Below are positions 11,955 through 23,674 of a DNA stretch of 64,000 nucleotides, one piece after another (positions within the stretch are counted from its first letter, which is position 1; each line of letters opens with the position of its first letter). The translations under genes were made by a program, and so were the position numbers. This DNA is from Lepraria neglecta. Lineage: Eukaryota; Ascomycota; Lecanoromycetes; Lecanorales; Stereocaulaceae. The stretch spans positions 1,922,001-1,986,000 of the forward strand of contig CM065653.1 of the NCBI GenBank assembly GCA_033220425.1, written 5' to 3'. Under the pieces are notes generated by a model. It had not been told where the DNA came from. It did not search any database and saw only the letters and a list, made by a program, of their open reading frames with translations.

Positions 11955-12989
11955 CTAGTGTTTGACCCTGCAAGGGAAGGGTGCGTTGGCATTTCCTGAT
12001 CGCACACAACCTAAGCACAACCCGGCATTTTCTTTGATGCCATTTGCCTCCGAGTCTCGCTTGCTCTTGCCCTTCAGCTCTCTGTGAGCATTTCCGCACG
12101 CAAAGCAACATTCCAGATTTGGCTTCAAAAGGGCTGGGTCTTGGAGTCTTCCTAAGTTCTCAAGGACATGCGAGACTGCTATGTTGAAGACTGAAGGTGG
12201 CCATAGATTGCTCCGCCGTAGAGCCTCCATGTATGCATTGTCGTTCTGACTTGCCCAATCGCAGCTGCAGGCATTCTTCTGATGGTTTCTTCCGTTGAGA
12301 ATTATCTCTTGTAGATCCATTCGCGCACGAGACCTCCGTGCTTCTAACATGTCTGTGACCGATGATTAGTAGAGTGATTTTTTCTGCAAAACGCGTTGCT
12401 TACAAAAAGTTGTCCATGGAATAATACCAACACAGTCATCATCAGCCAGAGACAGGTACGAACCGGTGTAGTCAAGTACCAATGCTCGTGTGGTTTCCTC
12501 GAATACCTTTGAGTTGTCAAACCTGTAGGCAGCTGCCATAAGGCGACTGATATCTGCGGGGTCGTAAACTCCCTTGAGATTCAGCCACCAGCTCATTGAG
12601 TGCCTGAGAGCAACCACAGAGTCGAACTTGTCCGCAGATATGGCCACTTTGATGACTTTCTGTGGGCTGAGAACACGAGGTACGGCGTCGTTCCGATGGT
12701 GGATGATGTTGCATATGAACGCCATAGTTTCTGCATCGTCATCTGGCATTGGGATCTCTTTGGGAAAGGCACCGCTTGTACCTCGGCCTTCGCGGAAGCG
12801 AGGTCCGAGCATCGCGTTGAAGACCTTGGATACAGTCTTCAGGAAAAGAGAATGAACTCTCAGCTTGATTTTGTCAGGGCCAACGACCAGGATTACATCG
12901 CCATCGGGAGCGATTTCTTGCGTTTCGTTCGAGGGTTCAGTAGGCTTGTCAACCTCTCTGATGACCGGTGTGGTGATGAGAATAAATTC
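11955..12989 (-). CDS. BTB/POZ domain protein
   Basis: BTB domains mediate dimerisation and recruit cullin-3 or other partners. The reading frame is open from 12989 down and contains a classical fungal BTB core: DVILVVGPDKIKLRVHSLFL, then VSKVFNAMLGPRFREG and the PMPDDDAETMAFICNIIHHR segment, followed by BACK-like helices. A 51-nt intron (12353-12403) joins this to a second exon ending at 11955, which encodes a Cys-rich tail with pairs such as CCFACG and CLGCV that could bind zinc. No in-frame ATG is present upstream of the BTB core before a TGA at about 12990. The start must lie in an undetected upstream exon, use a non-ATG codon, or be lost. Everything downstream is intact. Confidence 0.82.
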
Positions 12990-14084
12990 TCAAGCAGGCA
13001 AGGGTTTGACGATGAGGATCAGAAGCGAGGTGGGGTTGATGAGTGGGGGATGGCTGTGATAAGTGAATAAGGAAAAGTGAATGTTGAGTGTTGAGAGCTC
13101 ACTGATGTGATACCGTTAGTCTTGATCAACGCATCGAAACTGAGCCCGATAGAAGAGCTGCGGCCATCAGATCCTAGCAAGTGGCAAGGGAACACAAAGA
13201 CCTGGACTACGTGACATTAATGGTAGCTGACGTGTGTGAAACCCACGATCCACATGGATAATTTATGTAACCTGGACTCGATGATAGGCTTGCATGTAGA
13301 CAGCCCCGCTGCAGTCCTCTCTAGGGCAGTACTCTCCTAATTATTGAAGCAGCAAGAAGCGACTTCCATAGAGACATGACTTTGGTGACTTGTTACTGCC
13401 GGGAGGCGATGAACCCCGCGTGGTACACTTTCATCTCATTATTGGCCCCGAGAGGATGAATTATCAATCTGCTTTGAGGTGTAATGCAGCTTCGGACATT
13501 AGCGATGACGTTGATTGTACGGCTCTGCTACGAGCAACTATACTCACGTTAAAAGTCCAACATGAAAGTAGCAGGAATAAAGATGTTCCTTTAACATCGC
13601 TGGCTACTCGCTTCCTCAAGGCCGAAGATGGTGCTACGTCGAAATAATTAGCCGTGAGCAGCAGATGTCCTGACCGGTAGTTGTGCTGGAATTGCATCCT
13701 ATCGGTGATTGAGCTTGCATTGGATGTAATTGGTAATTGGGGTTTAAATCATGGTAGTGCTCAGCTAACAGCGGAAGAGAGCATGTTCGTTGCTCAAATA
13801 TCCATAACGTTGAGACCCTTTTTGCTCAACTTCCGGTAATAGTCTTCTCATTCCCTGTCCGAACACCTCATTATCATAGCAATTACAGCAGCCGCCAGAG
13901 GTCTTATTAGGGTTAAAATTTTGAACTAAGAGGGTCAGCTTTAGAACGGGACATGTAGCTGCATTGTTTTAAGATAGCATTTTAGGGAGGAGGGCAATGA
14001 TCTTCGATCTCATACGTTGAAGATTCAGTGGTGGAGACTTCTTCGCAATCGCCAACTTCGGAGCTAAAAGAGCTTAAATCCGAG
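12990..14084. other. Intergenic, no gene supported
   Basis: A pyrimidine-rich stretch upstream of the BTB gene (about 13000-13100 on its strand) may be its 5' leader. An 85-codon plus-strand frame at 13390-13647 has no motif or context. Confidence 0.4.
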
Positions 14085-15555
14085 AAGAAGCCTGTCTTCT
14101 CAGCATCGCTGACAAGGACACACAGAACGGAGAAGCCCCTGCAAAGTATCAGAATCTTATCATTGAGCTCGAAACTCTTGGGTGAGCGTTGTCGCGACTC
14201 TATAAGCTCAAGCCTGCTCAGCATGAGCTCACTCATCTGGACGCAATCAGGGCGGCTGCGACAGCGTGCCAGAGACCTCTCGAAACCTTCCTTGCAGCAT
14301 TAGAGAAATTCGAGAATAGTTTAGGAATATGGGACAAGAAAGAGCAGAGGTACAAGAAATTGCTGAGAAGACTTCAATACAATGTGGCGTTTGAGAAGGA
14401 TGTGAAGGAGTTGAAGACGACTTTGTCCGGCCATGTCTCCACGATTAATATGTCTTTAATGACGCAGACGCTGTGAGTACATACCAGGTCATACCCGAAT
14501 ACAGTGTGCAAGCCATAAATCACTCCTGCTTAACCTCGGAGTCTTTTGTGCGATCTTGCTCATACTCGCCCAGTCTGTTACTGCGGCGGAAACGGACCGA
14601 TCCGCCTTTGCTGAAAGCTTGAAGGACAAATGTCTGGCCCTCGACACAAAATTGCAAAACATCAAATGCCATCAAGAGGAAGCAAAGGTACAACTGAATA
14701 CACAAATGGACGGTCTCCTTACGCCGCAAGGGACAACGAGCAGAAATCTCGATCTGGTCGAGCAGACTCAGGTAAAGCTCGATGAACAGCGAAAGACTGT
14801 CCAAGGCATACAAGAAAAGCTTGGACAATTGAAGGGTAAAATATGGGGATGGCGAAAGTGGACTTAGGTCTGGCAGCCCTGCGGAACCATTGGGATTGGA
14901 TAAGCCAACGATGGCCCTGGGTCTTGCATCGAGGATCCTTACTTTGGTTCCTTCCGGTTCAATGATCGTATCTGCTCATACATTGGCCAACCGGGCGCGT
15001 GAGATATCAAAAATTACAAAGCAGCTTTCTGGGGATGTCTCCAAGCCGCCAGATTCCATGGGCGAAGAATCAACCAGTCCTACAAAGCCTGTTGCATGGG
15101 CGGGACTGTACTCCGGCAAGATCGATATTGTCAATCGGGGTGATTACGAAGTCTCGGATAGGTCAGGACATTCTCAGACTCGGCTTAGTGGGGGAGACAT
15201 TATCAGAATGCGACAAGAAAGCAAAGCTAGTCCGCCCAAAGAAACTACGAGTTCTCTTGGAAACGTGACCTCCGGAGATATAGCTATCGAACCCGACATA
15301 AGCAGAACTAGTAAACAGTATCGTGGCTATACAACTCCTGGCTCTGGCTACGGTCACACTTCAGAGTCTCGCTCGTCGGGTGGAGATAGTCGAGATCCTT
15401 TCGAATCCACCAAAAGCAGATCTAGCAACCGGTACTCTGGCTATGAAACTCCTGGCTCGGGGTATGGTTACACCTCTAGTTCTCGCTCGTCGGGTGGAGA
15501 CAGTCGAGATAGGTCAAGCCAAGCTCGGAGTAGACCGTATGATATATACAGCTAG
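14085..15555 (+). pseudogene. Fungal N-terminal-domain (HeLo/STAND-like) coiled-coil protein, damaged
   Basis: The segment KYQNLIIELETLG (about 14133-14172) followed by ALSRLYKLKP, CQRPLETFLAALEKFE and HVSTINMSL (to 14476) matches the helical fungal N-terminal domain found at the front of STAND/NACHT proteins and of many stand-alone proteins. An in-frame TGA (about 14172) sits between LETLG and ALSRL where this family usually has a charged residue, consistent with CGA to TGA. A GTGAGT donor follows at about 14472, then an amphipathic coiled-coil exon (about 14550-14840). The last exon (14890-15555) is low-complexity Ser/Gly/Arg sequence with a duplicated 38-residue unit. The first exon is not visible, and the junction near 14840-14890 requires a very short intron or a frameshift. 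It is probably a pseudogene; function is unknown. Confidence 0.6.
15318..15519 (+). repeat. Coding tandem duplication, 114-bp period
   Basis: Two copies, 114 bp apart (38 codons), encode the unit YxGYxTPGSGYGxTSxSRSS followed by GGDSRD. The second copy starts near 15433. The copies differ mainly at third positions, so the repeat evolved under protein-level constraint before or while the gene decayed. Confidence 0.85.
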
Positions 15556-16437
15556 GAGCAAGTACTATGGGACATGGTATGGAATTCTCCAACGAGCACA
15601 GTGCAAGGAAGCGCACCAACTCGCAAAGATGCTCATTCTAGTCGACCTCACCGGATGAGCAAGCTGTCAGAAGACGATCCGCCCACTCAGGGAAGTCAGT
15701 CCGCTATCTCTCCCATCTGTCCTGCCCTGACCATACTTTTTGGGGACTTAACCTCAGATCCAAGGCTTATATCTGAACGGAAAACTGAGACGTCGACCAA
15801 GTCGAGAGCTTCCGGAGTATCCCGACGGTGATACTGTGGGCATTTTTAATCTTCACTCCAATACTACCGCTTCTGTATTCATCTTTAAGCTATATCGTGT
15901 TGCTGTTTGGCTGTGGTACTTGGCTAGTCGTAATTATAGTTATTTAATTCAGCGGCTCGGGTACAGCCGTTAGCTCCATCCAGCAATCATACAAGCATCA
16001 GGTCCTAAGAAGGTCGTAGTGCGATTAAGTCAGACGCCGAACCTAAATGGCATTCGACCAAATAGCCTTGCCGAGCTAAATGTGGCTAAGAAAGTTGCAC
16101 TGTCTCAATTGGGAAACCAAAGAAATCTCCTCTCACTTCTCGTTTCTCTTACATCTCTATCGAAGACCATCTCATACACGCAGACCTCCCTTCTCTTCGA
16201 TCCTCTCGCGGTCCAATCCTATACAAGTCTAAGATCTCTGAAAAATAGCGAGCCTGGTAATGTTCTGCTTCAGTTTTAAAATGCCTCTAGTCCGCTACAT
16301 ATCATGATGCCTTTCCACTGTAGAGCGCATCAGAGGTTTATAAAAACTTCAGATCATTATCATTGCATTGCTGAATTCTAAAGTTCAGTCACAGAAGGAA
16401 TGGCATGAAGTTTCCTGGAACATTCGTAAGTCTTTTG
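15556..16437. other. Intergenic, two unassigned short frames
   Basis: Frames at 15574-15831 and 16019-16279 (plus strand) are Ser/Thr/Leu-rich and unrecognised. The first could be a leftover 3' part of the preceding gene. Confidence 0.35.
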
Positions 16438-17012
16438 CTAATGGCAAATGCAATAGCACAATGGGATGCGGCTTGTCTCCCAATCCAAGTAGCCGCGCGC
16501 ATCGGGGAACAAGCCTCCCGCCTTATACTTATTCCAGTACTTTCTCGTATCTACCATCCTATTGATGTAATCCTGCAAACTAGCACCACGGAGTCTGCTG
16601 CGTCTTGCAGCTGGCATCTCGCGAGGATCGAAATTATCCAACGAGAAGAGATCTCGGTAAAGGACCATCATTTGCCGGCGTTCCCATGGATCCAGCTTGT
16701 CGAAGCCGTATTCTATGACAGTCTCAATAATAAGAAATGACTCTGGGAATCTGTGACAGCATCCATAAAACGTGTGCATTTACACATGACCCCACGGTGA
16801 ACACGGTCGATCTCTCGGATGAGTCGGTAGGCACCTATTTCCATCTTTCTCGGCCTTCCAAATGATATACGAGCCTTCTCAAATTCTGATATGTCGATGC
16901 CTTTGGCGAGCAAAAGACCATCCAAACAGTTCTCAACCTCCCAACAACTCGCAATTTCGGCGAATGAAGCCTTGCTCGCCAACTCGAGATACACGCTGAC
17001 CATATTCAACAT
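16438..17012 (-). pseudogene. Hypothetical protein with a frame break
   Basis: Two overlapping minus-strand frames look like parts of one globular protein. The first (16713-17012) runs from YLELASKASFAEIASCWEVE through GAYRLIREIDRVHRGVMCKC. The second (16438-16779) carries FPESFLIIETVIEYGFDKL and DPWERRQMMVLYRDLFSLD, with aromatic and charged content typical of real coding sequence. They overlap in different phases around 16740-16780 with no usable intron, which suggests a one-base indel. I do not recognise the family. The 5' end upstream of 17012 is not defined. Confidence 0.4.
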
Positions 17013-18077
17013 CCACTCAGAAGTTCTACAGATGCAGAATCCAAAATCGATCCACTCGGACTGACTCCTTATGTGAGTTCATGTCAACGCCAAGCACTAC
17101 ACACGAACCCATAGAGGTTCAGCTCATATTTCTCCACAGCCCTGACGAGCCTCCGCGTACTACCTCCATACCAGCGCAGAGGTATTGGCTCAGCGTTACT
17201 TCGCTACGGGTTATTCACGTTCCATGTAGATGAGCTTCCAATATTTGTGGTCACGACGATGAGAGGCCAAGGCATCTATGGTAAGTTTGGGTGGGAGGAT
17301 GTCGATTGTATTGATTTTGATCTGGCTGAGAGAGCGGGTCCGGGCTTGGGGTATGGGATGCACCGGTCACCGTACATGGTTAGACCCCCATTAGTAGGGG
17401 CAAGTGGTTTGCTAGAACACTGGAGGATTGTGGGTTGAACTTTCCATGTGAAAGAATCAGGAGAAAAAAAATTTGAGCCAGAAGACAAGTATTGTAAACA
17501 GAAGATGGCGGGGGGCAAGGGGGTCGTCTGCGCCCATAGGTCATACTAAAGGACCAGTCTAAGGAGTAGAGAACAGGAAAAACAATCTGTCTAGGAGCCA
17601 GGGTTGTGAGTTAAGAAAAACATGCTTCTCGAGTAGTAAAAAAACGGATTGGGAGGCAATGAACCTGTAAAGTGGATTAAATTAGCTTGGTCTGGGAGGA
17701 ACGTGGCCCCAGCATTTCATTTATCGCCTCGGATATTTCCACCTTTAGCTTGCTGTTCAGCGGTGATCGAGTATAACAGAGGCACCAAGCTCTAATACTC
17801 AGTTGCTCTGCAGGAGAAGTTGAGCTTTTCTCTAATAGTGATTGAGTTGCAGTCCATCCTATACGTTGATAATAAAGATCCTTTCTCCATCAGCAATGAG
17901 TTGCTTACTTTCTTGGTGGGATACGGAACTGATTATCTCGCGAGAAGCTTGTCTCCAAAGCCGTAACAACGCACTCGGGCTAACATTTTCAGTCACATAA
18001 CAACGACGACATCCAGTTTTGGCTAACGAGCTTGAGCAAGACATTATAAGTATTGCGAAAATATTACTTTTATCCTT
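17013..18077. other. Intergenic, no gene seen
   Basis: No frame longer than about 80 codons and no recognisable motif. The right end is the 3' flank of the CHR transporter. Confidence 0.5.
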
Positions 18078-19733
18078 TCAACGACTAAAAATCCCATACC
18101 TCGCAACCCCCATAGCCCCACCTAACAAAATAGCCACAGGCGGATTCATCTTAAACCACGCCCCACCCACAAACGCAGTCCCCGTAATCGCCACAAGCCA
18201 AGGATCATTACCCAACGGACTCCCACTTTGCACAGCCGCAGTCAAATACCCAATCTCCCAGAGCTTATATACAGCCGTAAAGACCAGTCCTACAGCCGCA
18301 GCATTCACGCCTCGCAGGATGGCCAAGAACCATGCTTTCTCGCGTAGTATGCGCCATAAGCCCATGAATCCTACAACGATGAACATACCTGGCGCGTACA
18401 TGGCCACGAATGCAATTAAGGCGCCAAGATATGATGGTACTGTCGTTCCAGCGACTGCTAGCGAGCCGAGATAGATGGCGAAGTTGAAGTTGGGGCCTGG
18501 GAAAGATTGAATCACGGCGAGGCCGAGGAGGAAGTCGCGGGGTGAGACCCAGCCTGGACTGACTATGTATTCGCGCAGAAGAGGGATCACGACGGGGCCG
18601 CCGCCGAATATTATGGTGCCTGCTAGGTAGAGGGAGGAGAAGAGAGAGAAGGCGTGCGAAGGTCCTTTGGCGACGGTATGGAGGGCTATTGTCAGGACGA
18701 AAGTTACGATGAAGAAGGCGATGATGCCGGTTCCGGCTTGCCAGGACATCGAAGAGAAGTTGGCGTGCGCCCCTTTAGATCCACCTTTTTCAATTGAGAT
18801 TTTGGATGGTAAAGGCGCTGGCCGCGGATGGCTAAAGGTAGCCTCCGATGATACGCTGTTGTACTTCGAGTGTGCGGGAGGCGGAGGCGGCAGCGGCTTG
18901 AATAAATTTGATGATCCAGAGTCACGAACCCAAAGACAATTCTCCAGATCCGTAAATTCCTCCTTTTTTGTAGCTGGCATCCGTCGCCACGCTTTGACGA
19001 ACCCAATTAAATCATACAAATAGCGCTTGTCCCATATCCATGTCGCGAGACTGGCTCCAGCCATGATCGCTGGGTAGTACCATAGTGCTGTGTAGAGCAT
19101 ACCCATTGTCCCTCCGAGGTATACAAGAAATCTTGTGAGCTTGTCCGTGATAGCTCTTTCGGAGAGTCTGACGGCGGCGAGTGCTATTATGCCTACTGTC
19201 GCGGCATTGAGGCCGGATAGCAGGGCGTAGACGGGATCTGGGAGGGTGTTTCCGACTTGTGCTATGCCGACTGAGAGCCCGTACATCCCAATGGCGCCAG
19301 GAAGACTGGAAAAACTGTTAGCGAAATTGTGTTAGACTTCGAATGATTCAAATGCTTACGTGAATAGTAGAATGGCAAGGGTGCCTGCCAAAAAGTCGCT
19401 ATGAATTGTATTTATACAGAAAAGCATTTTTACACTCGCAGAGCCAGGCAATGCTTGGCTGATGGCAAATATTTGTTGGTACTATCACATTGTTAGCGGC
19501 CTTTTATCTGAATATACGACGGCTCTCGTACCGTTGGTTCATCGATCCATCCCAGGTGATTGACAAATCTGTCATGAAACTACGCACCCGTTAGCTAAGG
19601 CCTATCTAATCCACGCGATCTCTCTCACAGTCTGAAATTGTACAGCAGGGCCTCCAAATGCAGTAAAGCCCACATGCCAGTTGGCCATGAACACATCGCG
19701 ATACCGCACCCATATTTGCATTTTCCTAACCAT
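18078..19733 (-). CDS. CHR-family chromate ion transporter
   Basis: CHR proteins are membrane transporters, several of which export chromate with sulfate- or proton-linked energetics. Four exons can be read: 19629-19733, 19532-19579, 19360-19481 and 18078 to about 19315, with 49-50 nt introns, giving roughly 500 residues in two homologous halves. The first half has GFTAFGGPAVQFQT, then SQALPGSASVKM and SLPGAIGMYGLSVG. The second has IFGGGPVVIPLLREYIVSPG, VIQSFPGPNFNFAIYLGSLA, GAWFKMNPPVAILLGG and a hydrophobic end. A polar, Pro-rich loop (PLPPPPPAHSKYNSVSSEA) joins the halves. The start may be ATG at 19733 or the in-frame ATG at 19721. The final intron can use either of two acceptors nine bases apart. 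All key motifs are intact; the actual substrate is not shown by sequence. Confidence 0.92.
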
Positions 19734-20799
19734 AACTTCGAAAACCGTGAAATTTCAAGAGAATTTCGGTGATGAATGCCATGTATAGTGAGGACGAAGA
19801 AGAGGAGGATGCAAATGAATTGAATATCTTGGAAAAGAAAATCTTCGCGTCATGATGGGTTGATACTGAGATGAAATTCATGGATAGTTCGGAGCAAATA
19901 AGTGTCTGAAACAGCGGGTGTGAAACAGCACAGTGGCAAATATAAATCTACGTAATCGTACCCTGACGCATCAACGCATGGATGCGAGATGACGGCTTTG
20001 ACTTTTTTTTTGAACAGAGAAAATTACCTTTCGAGGAAATTGGATGATGCGCGAGTCAGCTTGCAAGTTTGCAACGTTCGGATCCATCCGAAAGCGTCAG
20101 AGTAATGTCGAGTAAAAGCTCCGGCATGACCTGATGATGATAAGCGCTCAACCAGATGACTAGACTTTTCCCGCTGGCCAGGACCTCCATATAGTCCCGT
20201 GATTGAAAGTAAAGTAGATCTAACGCTAGATCAGGCATGTTGAGGGGTTTCTTCCCGGCTGGTGTCGCGGTGGCGAACTAGTCCAAAGGCTGGGACTATG
20301 AAGAACCAAGCTGCAACAGCATCTGGTTCGATGGATCGCAATGCCGATGGCCAGATCTTCCCAAATCTTCGCATCCCCGCATCCCCAGATTTGTTGACAT
20401 GCGACGTGCCTGAGCGTGCCGCTGTCATAGCCGCTGAGCCTCATACGCTTACGGTCACTACTGAACGTTGGCCCAGGCGCGATTGAACTTTAGGATCAAA
20501 TTCTTAGAGCAATCGAGAGATTGGTGTGCCTTCAGCATAGGAGTCCTTCGCCGCGTAATTGACGAACCCTTTCGACTCGACGATGTTGGAAATCGAGACC
20601 TATCCTGCGCTTGTGCTTCTGCAATTCAACAATATAAGCCGTTTGGGCCGGCCCAATCTATCTTTTGGTGGCATGATCAGGCGATTCGCCAGCGTTTCAC
20701 AGAGTGCTTGATGGCAAGGATGCTGGGTGTTTTCAAATGTGGTTGCAACGAAAGCGCGGGAGGGATCTCAATGTTGCTGATGAAGTCGACTTATAACAA
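19734..20799. other. Intergenic, no gene supported
   Basis: The 5' flank of the CHR gene is AT-rich, with an A/T homopolymer near 20007. Frames around 20226-20486 overlap on both strands and show no domain. Confidence 0.45.
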
Positions 20800-22029
20800 C
20801 TAGACTCTGCCTTCCTTGCTCCAAGCCTCTTTCTCTCTTCGCAGTGACACTTGCACCCATTGTATCGTGATCAAGGTCCATATGCCGACCCAGAGAGGAG
20901 GTGCCCCCCATCCTGTCAAATAAGTCAGCGCACGTCTTACACGCCAAGCAACGTACACTCCATATGGTGGGTCATACCTATCCCATAAGCAATAGTCTGT
21001 GGCACTCTATCATCCGCAACGACAGCAGTAACCCCTACCCCCACAGCCAACGCCGGCACCGCCCAGAACATATTCAACTGCCACAGCATTCTCCTGAACA
21101 TAGGACTAGCCTCGTAGCGATCATTGATCGCCCTGCGATACGCCCGGCCAGCCCCAGTATCCACAGCAATGACATCTTCAATGACCATGTATGTCCCTGG
21201 CCGCACTGGCGCGCCTTTGGGTTGCGAAGATATTTTGAACGGATTGGGTATTTTGAGGGCAGAGAAGATGGAGAAGAGGAGGATTTCGCCGCCGAAGAAG
21301 AGGATGAATGAGGGCGCCGGCATGGCGCAGAGGCGGATGAAGGGATTATGGGGAGCAGCGCCAACGATGAGCTCGACCTGGTAGGGAAGTGCCGTTAGCG
21401 GAGGAGCTTTTGGGAGAGATGAAAGCAAGCTTTGGCTGGCGTGTGTACCATGCTGATTGCATAGCCAATCGAGTAGCTGATGTGAAAGAAGTCGAACTGC
21501 ATCTCTGTCAATTGGACGTACGAAGACAGAGGTTAGGCATGTTCACCCCATTCCTTTTCCCGCCAAACGGTCTCACATCCTCCTTCTTCCACAATTGCCG
21601 ACTCCTAAAAACCCATTCCATCCCAGATATTATGCCAAATACGCCGGTCGTGATGGCGAAGATGTATGCTGGCTCTAGAGAAGTTGCGTACCACAATGGG
21701 TAGAAGAGGGCAAGGGGCATGATGGCGACATCGAGGGCGAGGAGCGTCCATATGAGTGCGATGTTCTTTTTGTGGTCGCGGAGAGAGTATGAGAGTTTGG
21801 GAAGGACAGGGGAGAGGCGTGGAGGACTGCTGGTGCCGGAAGCATTATTGAGGGAGGAAAGGGAGTGCGCCGGGGGAGGTGGGTTTAGGGTGTCTGCCAT
21901 GCTCTGTCGTTGGAGTGAGAAGGACTGGTGAGCATCACAGAAAGGGTACTTTGCGATGTAGTTGTAATTGTAGGCATGATTGCGTGTGCGGCGGCGGAGG
22001 TTTCGGATGGCATTTCCTACAAATTGCAT
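20800..22029 (-). CDS. Fungal integral membrane protein, function unknown
   Basis: Four exons (21547-22029, 21449-21502, 20978-21377, 20800-20912) encode about 349 residues; introns are 44, 71 and 65 nt. An N-terminal Pro/Ser-rich cytoplasmic region precedes hydrophobic segments: NIALIWTLLALDVAIMPLAL, YIFAITTGVFGIISGMEWVF, FFHISYSIGYAISMVELIVG, PSFILFFGGEILLFSIFSAL, FWAVPALAVGVGVTAVVA and a last one around WGAPPLWVGIWTLITIQWV. An amphipathic loop carries PKGAPVRPGTYMVIEDVIAVD and RRAINDRYEASPMFRRMLW, which I recognise as characteristic of a widespread but unnamed ascomycete membrane family. The first ATG (22029) gives an Arg-rich extension; an internal ATG at 21900 (MADTLNPPPP) is equally plausible. 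The frame is intact. Confidence 0.82.
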
Positions 22030-22653
22030 CTCGATGACGTTTTATCTTCAGCCCTATGAATATTGGCAGAGATCTCCAGATCTGGAACTCGGAGCCGTAA
22101 CATCTTCTCCTTTTCTTGTATCATATGACTTCTAATTTTGCTATATGCCCTACAACAATTTAACGTATCGCCCGATTCACTGTGACTGATGGTTAATGAA
22201 TCGTAACTACCGTCGCAGATGATAAAACAGTCGGAATGAGGCTCTTCGCAAGATTTTATTTGGGGAAGGAACTTCGCTAGTTAAAATTGTATGGCATTGT
22301 TATTGATATATGAGTTGAGGATGCGTTCGTTAGCATGAAACGGAGCTGGATGTATAACCCTCAAATACAAGGTCGAGCATTGAAGTTGCCGAAGTTGTGG
22401 CTTAATTCCGGTTTTTCCTGTCATATGTGAGGTACTTTCAAAGGCTTTGCTATGCTTCGTTGGTAGTGAAGCCAAGGGCGCTCTTTCCCCACAAGTCATG
22501 GTGAATAGCCGCCTTGGCGAGCACATTGTTGGGAAGCTGCACTGCAAATCCTGGATTAAAGTTTCTTCTCACCTCTTACTTACCTCAATCATCTGGCTCC
22601 TTACCCATCAATAACTCATACACATTGGCAATATCACATTCGGAGACATAATC
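22030..22653. other. Intergenic between divergent genes
   Basis: This is the shared 5' region of the minus-strand membrane protein and the plus-strand membrane protein. An 88-codon minus-strand frame (22281-22547) lacks support. Confidence 0.5.
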
Positions 22654-23249
22654 ATGGTTGACTTCAACTGCACTAGCGAGCGCTTATGGCCTTGGGCTGC
22701 TTGCACACTGCTCGAATCCCTCCTCAACTGGGGGCTCCCAATCCTCGCTTTCGTTGGTGTCTTTGTCTATCACTGTTTTACAGGATATACCTTCCCTGAT
22801 GACGAAAAGGTTTCCGAAGCCATTTGCGACAACCTGGGTCCAGATGCCGGAATGTACCTAGAGAAGACTGGTTACCTGAAGAGCGAACGGCATCTCAAAT
22901 GGTGGTGGATCCTCACCGCCATCACCCTCCCCATGCATGTCTACGCAGCCTATCTTGCTCTGGGTCTCTGCGGGAAATGGATTGTCTGGGCATTCAATTG
23001 GCATATTCTCGACGAGGACTGGGGCTATCAATTCGTCAAACCGTCAGTCCTTATATCTTACAACTCGGGCACAAATACTGACCAAGCCACAGATTTGCTT
23101 GCCTTGGAGCTATAATGCTGTTCGTTGCCCCATTATCCCAAGCCATCATGCTGTGCTATCGTTGGACTCGAGTCAAAGCCGCACTCGCAAAATGGAAACC
23201 AAGAAAATCGAGTGAGGAGGAGAGTGGTGGACCTGGCTGGGACGCGTAG
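22654..23249 (+). CDS. Small membrane protein, function unknown
   Basis: Two exons (22654-23042 and 23093-23249) joined by a 50-nt intron with GTCAGT donor and CACAG acceptor encode 181 residues. Three or four hydrophobic segments are visible: WAACTLLESLLNWGLPILAF running into VGVFVYHCFT, WWWILTAITLPMHVYAAYLA, and after the intron FACLGAIMLFVAPLSQAIML. A conserved-looking loop (DEKVSEAICDNLGPDAGMYL) lies between the first two, and the C-terminus is basic then acidic. Without the intron the first frame would end prematurely at 23115; with it the frame continues cleanly, which supports the model. I do not recognise the family. Confidence 0.75.
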
Positions 23250-23674
23250 CTCTTTAACAGTGCATTGGGATTTTGTGGACAGCATGTCAGTGTGCTATAC
23301 ACTCACAAGCTGGTTATGTATGGTCCTCAATCTTGACGTCTATGCCCAATTGAGTACCATGTCTGGATGCCGAGATTTTCCAGTGGGGGATTTGGTGGAG
23401 CTACGATTACCTTTGTGAATGCATTGATTAGCAATCGGCCTGCACGTTGGAGGTTATTGCCCGGCAGCCAAACCGAGAATCCCAGATGGAGAGAGCTGAA
23501 GGCACTGATGTATGTTACATGGAAAAGATTGAGTACATTTGTTACCCGTGCAGCATTAGACTTCCTAGTTTGATGTTCTCCGACCAACATCAAATCTACC
23601 CATCCAAGACCCAAAAGAAGCAACCGACTTCGCCATACTTGTCTCGCAGTTGAGACGGACATAGTTTAGTCTCG
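23250..23674. other. 3' flanks of convergent genes
   Basis: Short overlapping frames on both strands only. This is the convergent 3' region of the small membrane protein and the Zn2Cys6 regulator. Confidence 0.45.

Noticed and set aside
12600-13070. 156-codon plus-strand frame
   Set aside because: Overlaps the BTB core in antisense; the minus strand has the recognisable domain and splice sites.
18667-19023. 118-codon plus-strand frame
   Set aside because: Antisense shadow of the CHR transporter exon.
21124-21384. Plus-strand frames around 20901-21384
   Set aside because: Antisense of the intact four-exon membrane protein gene.
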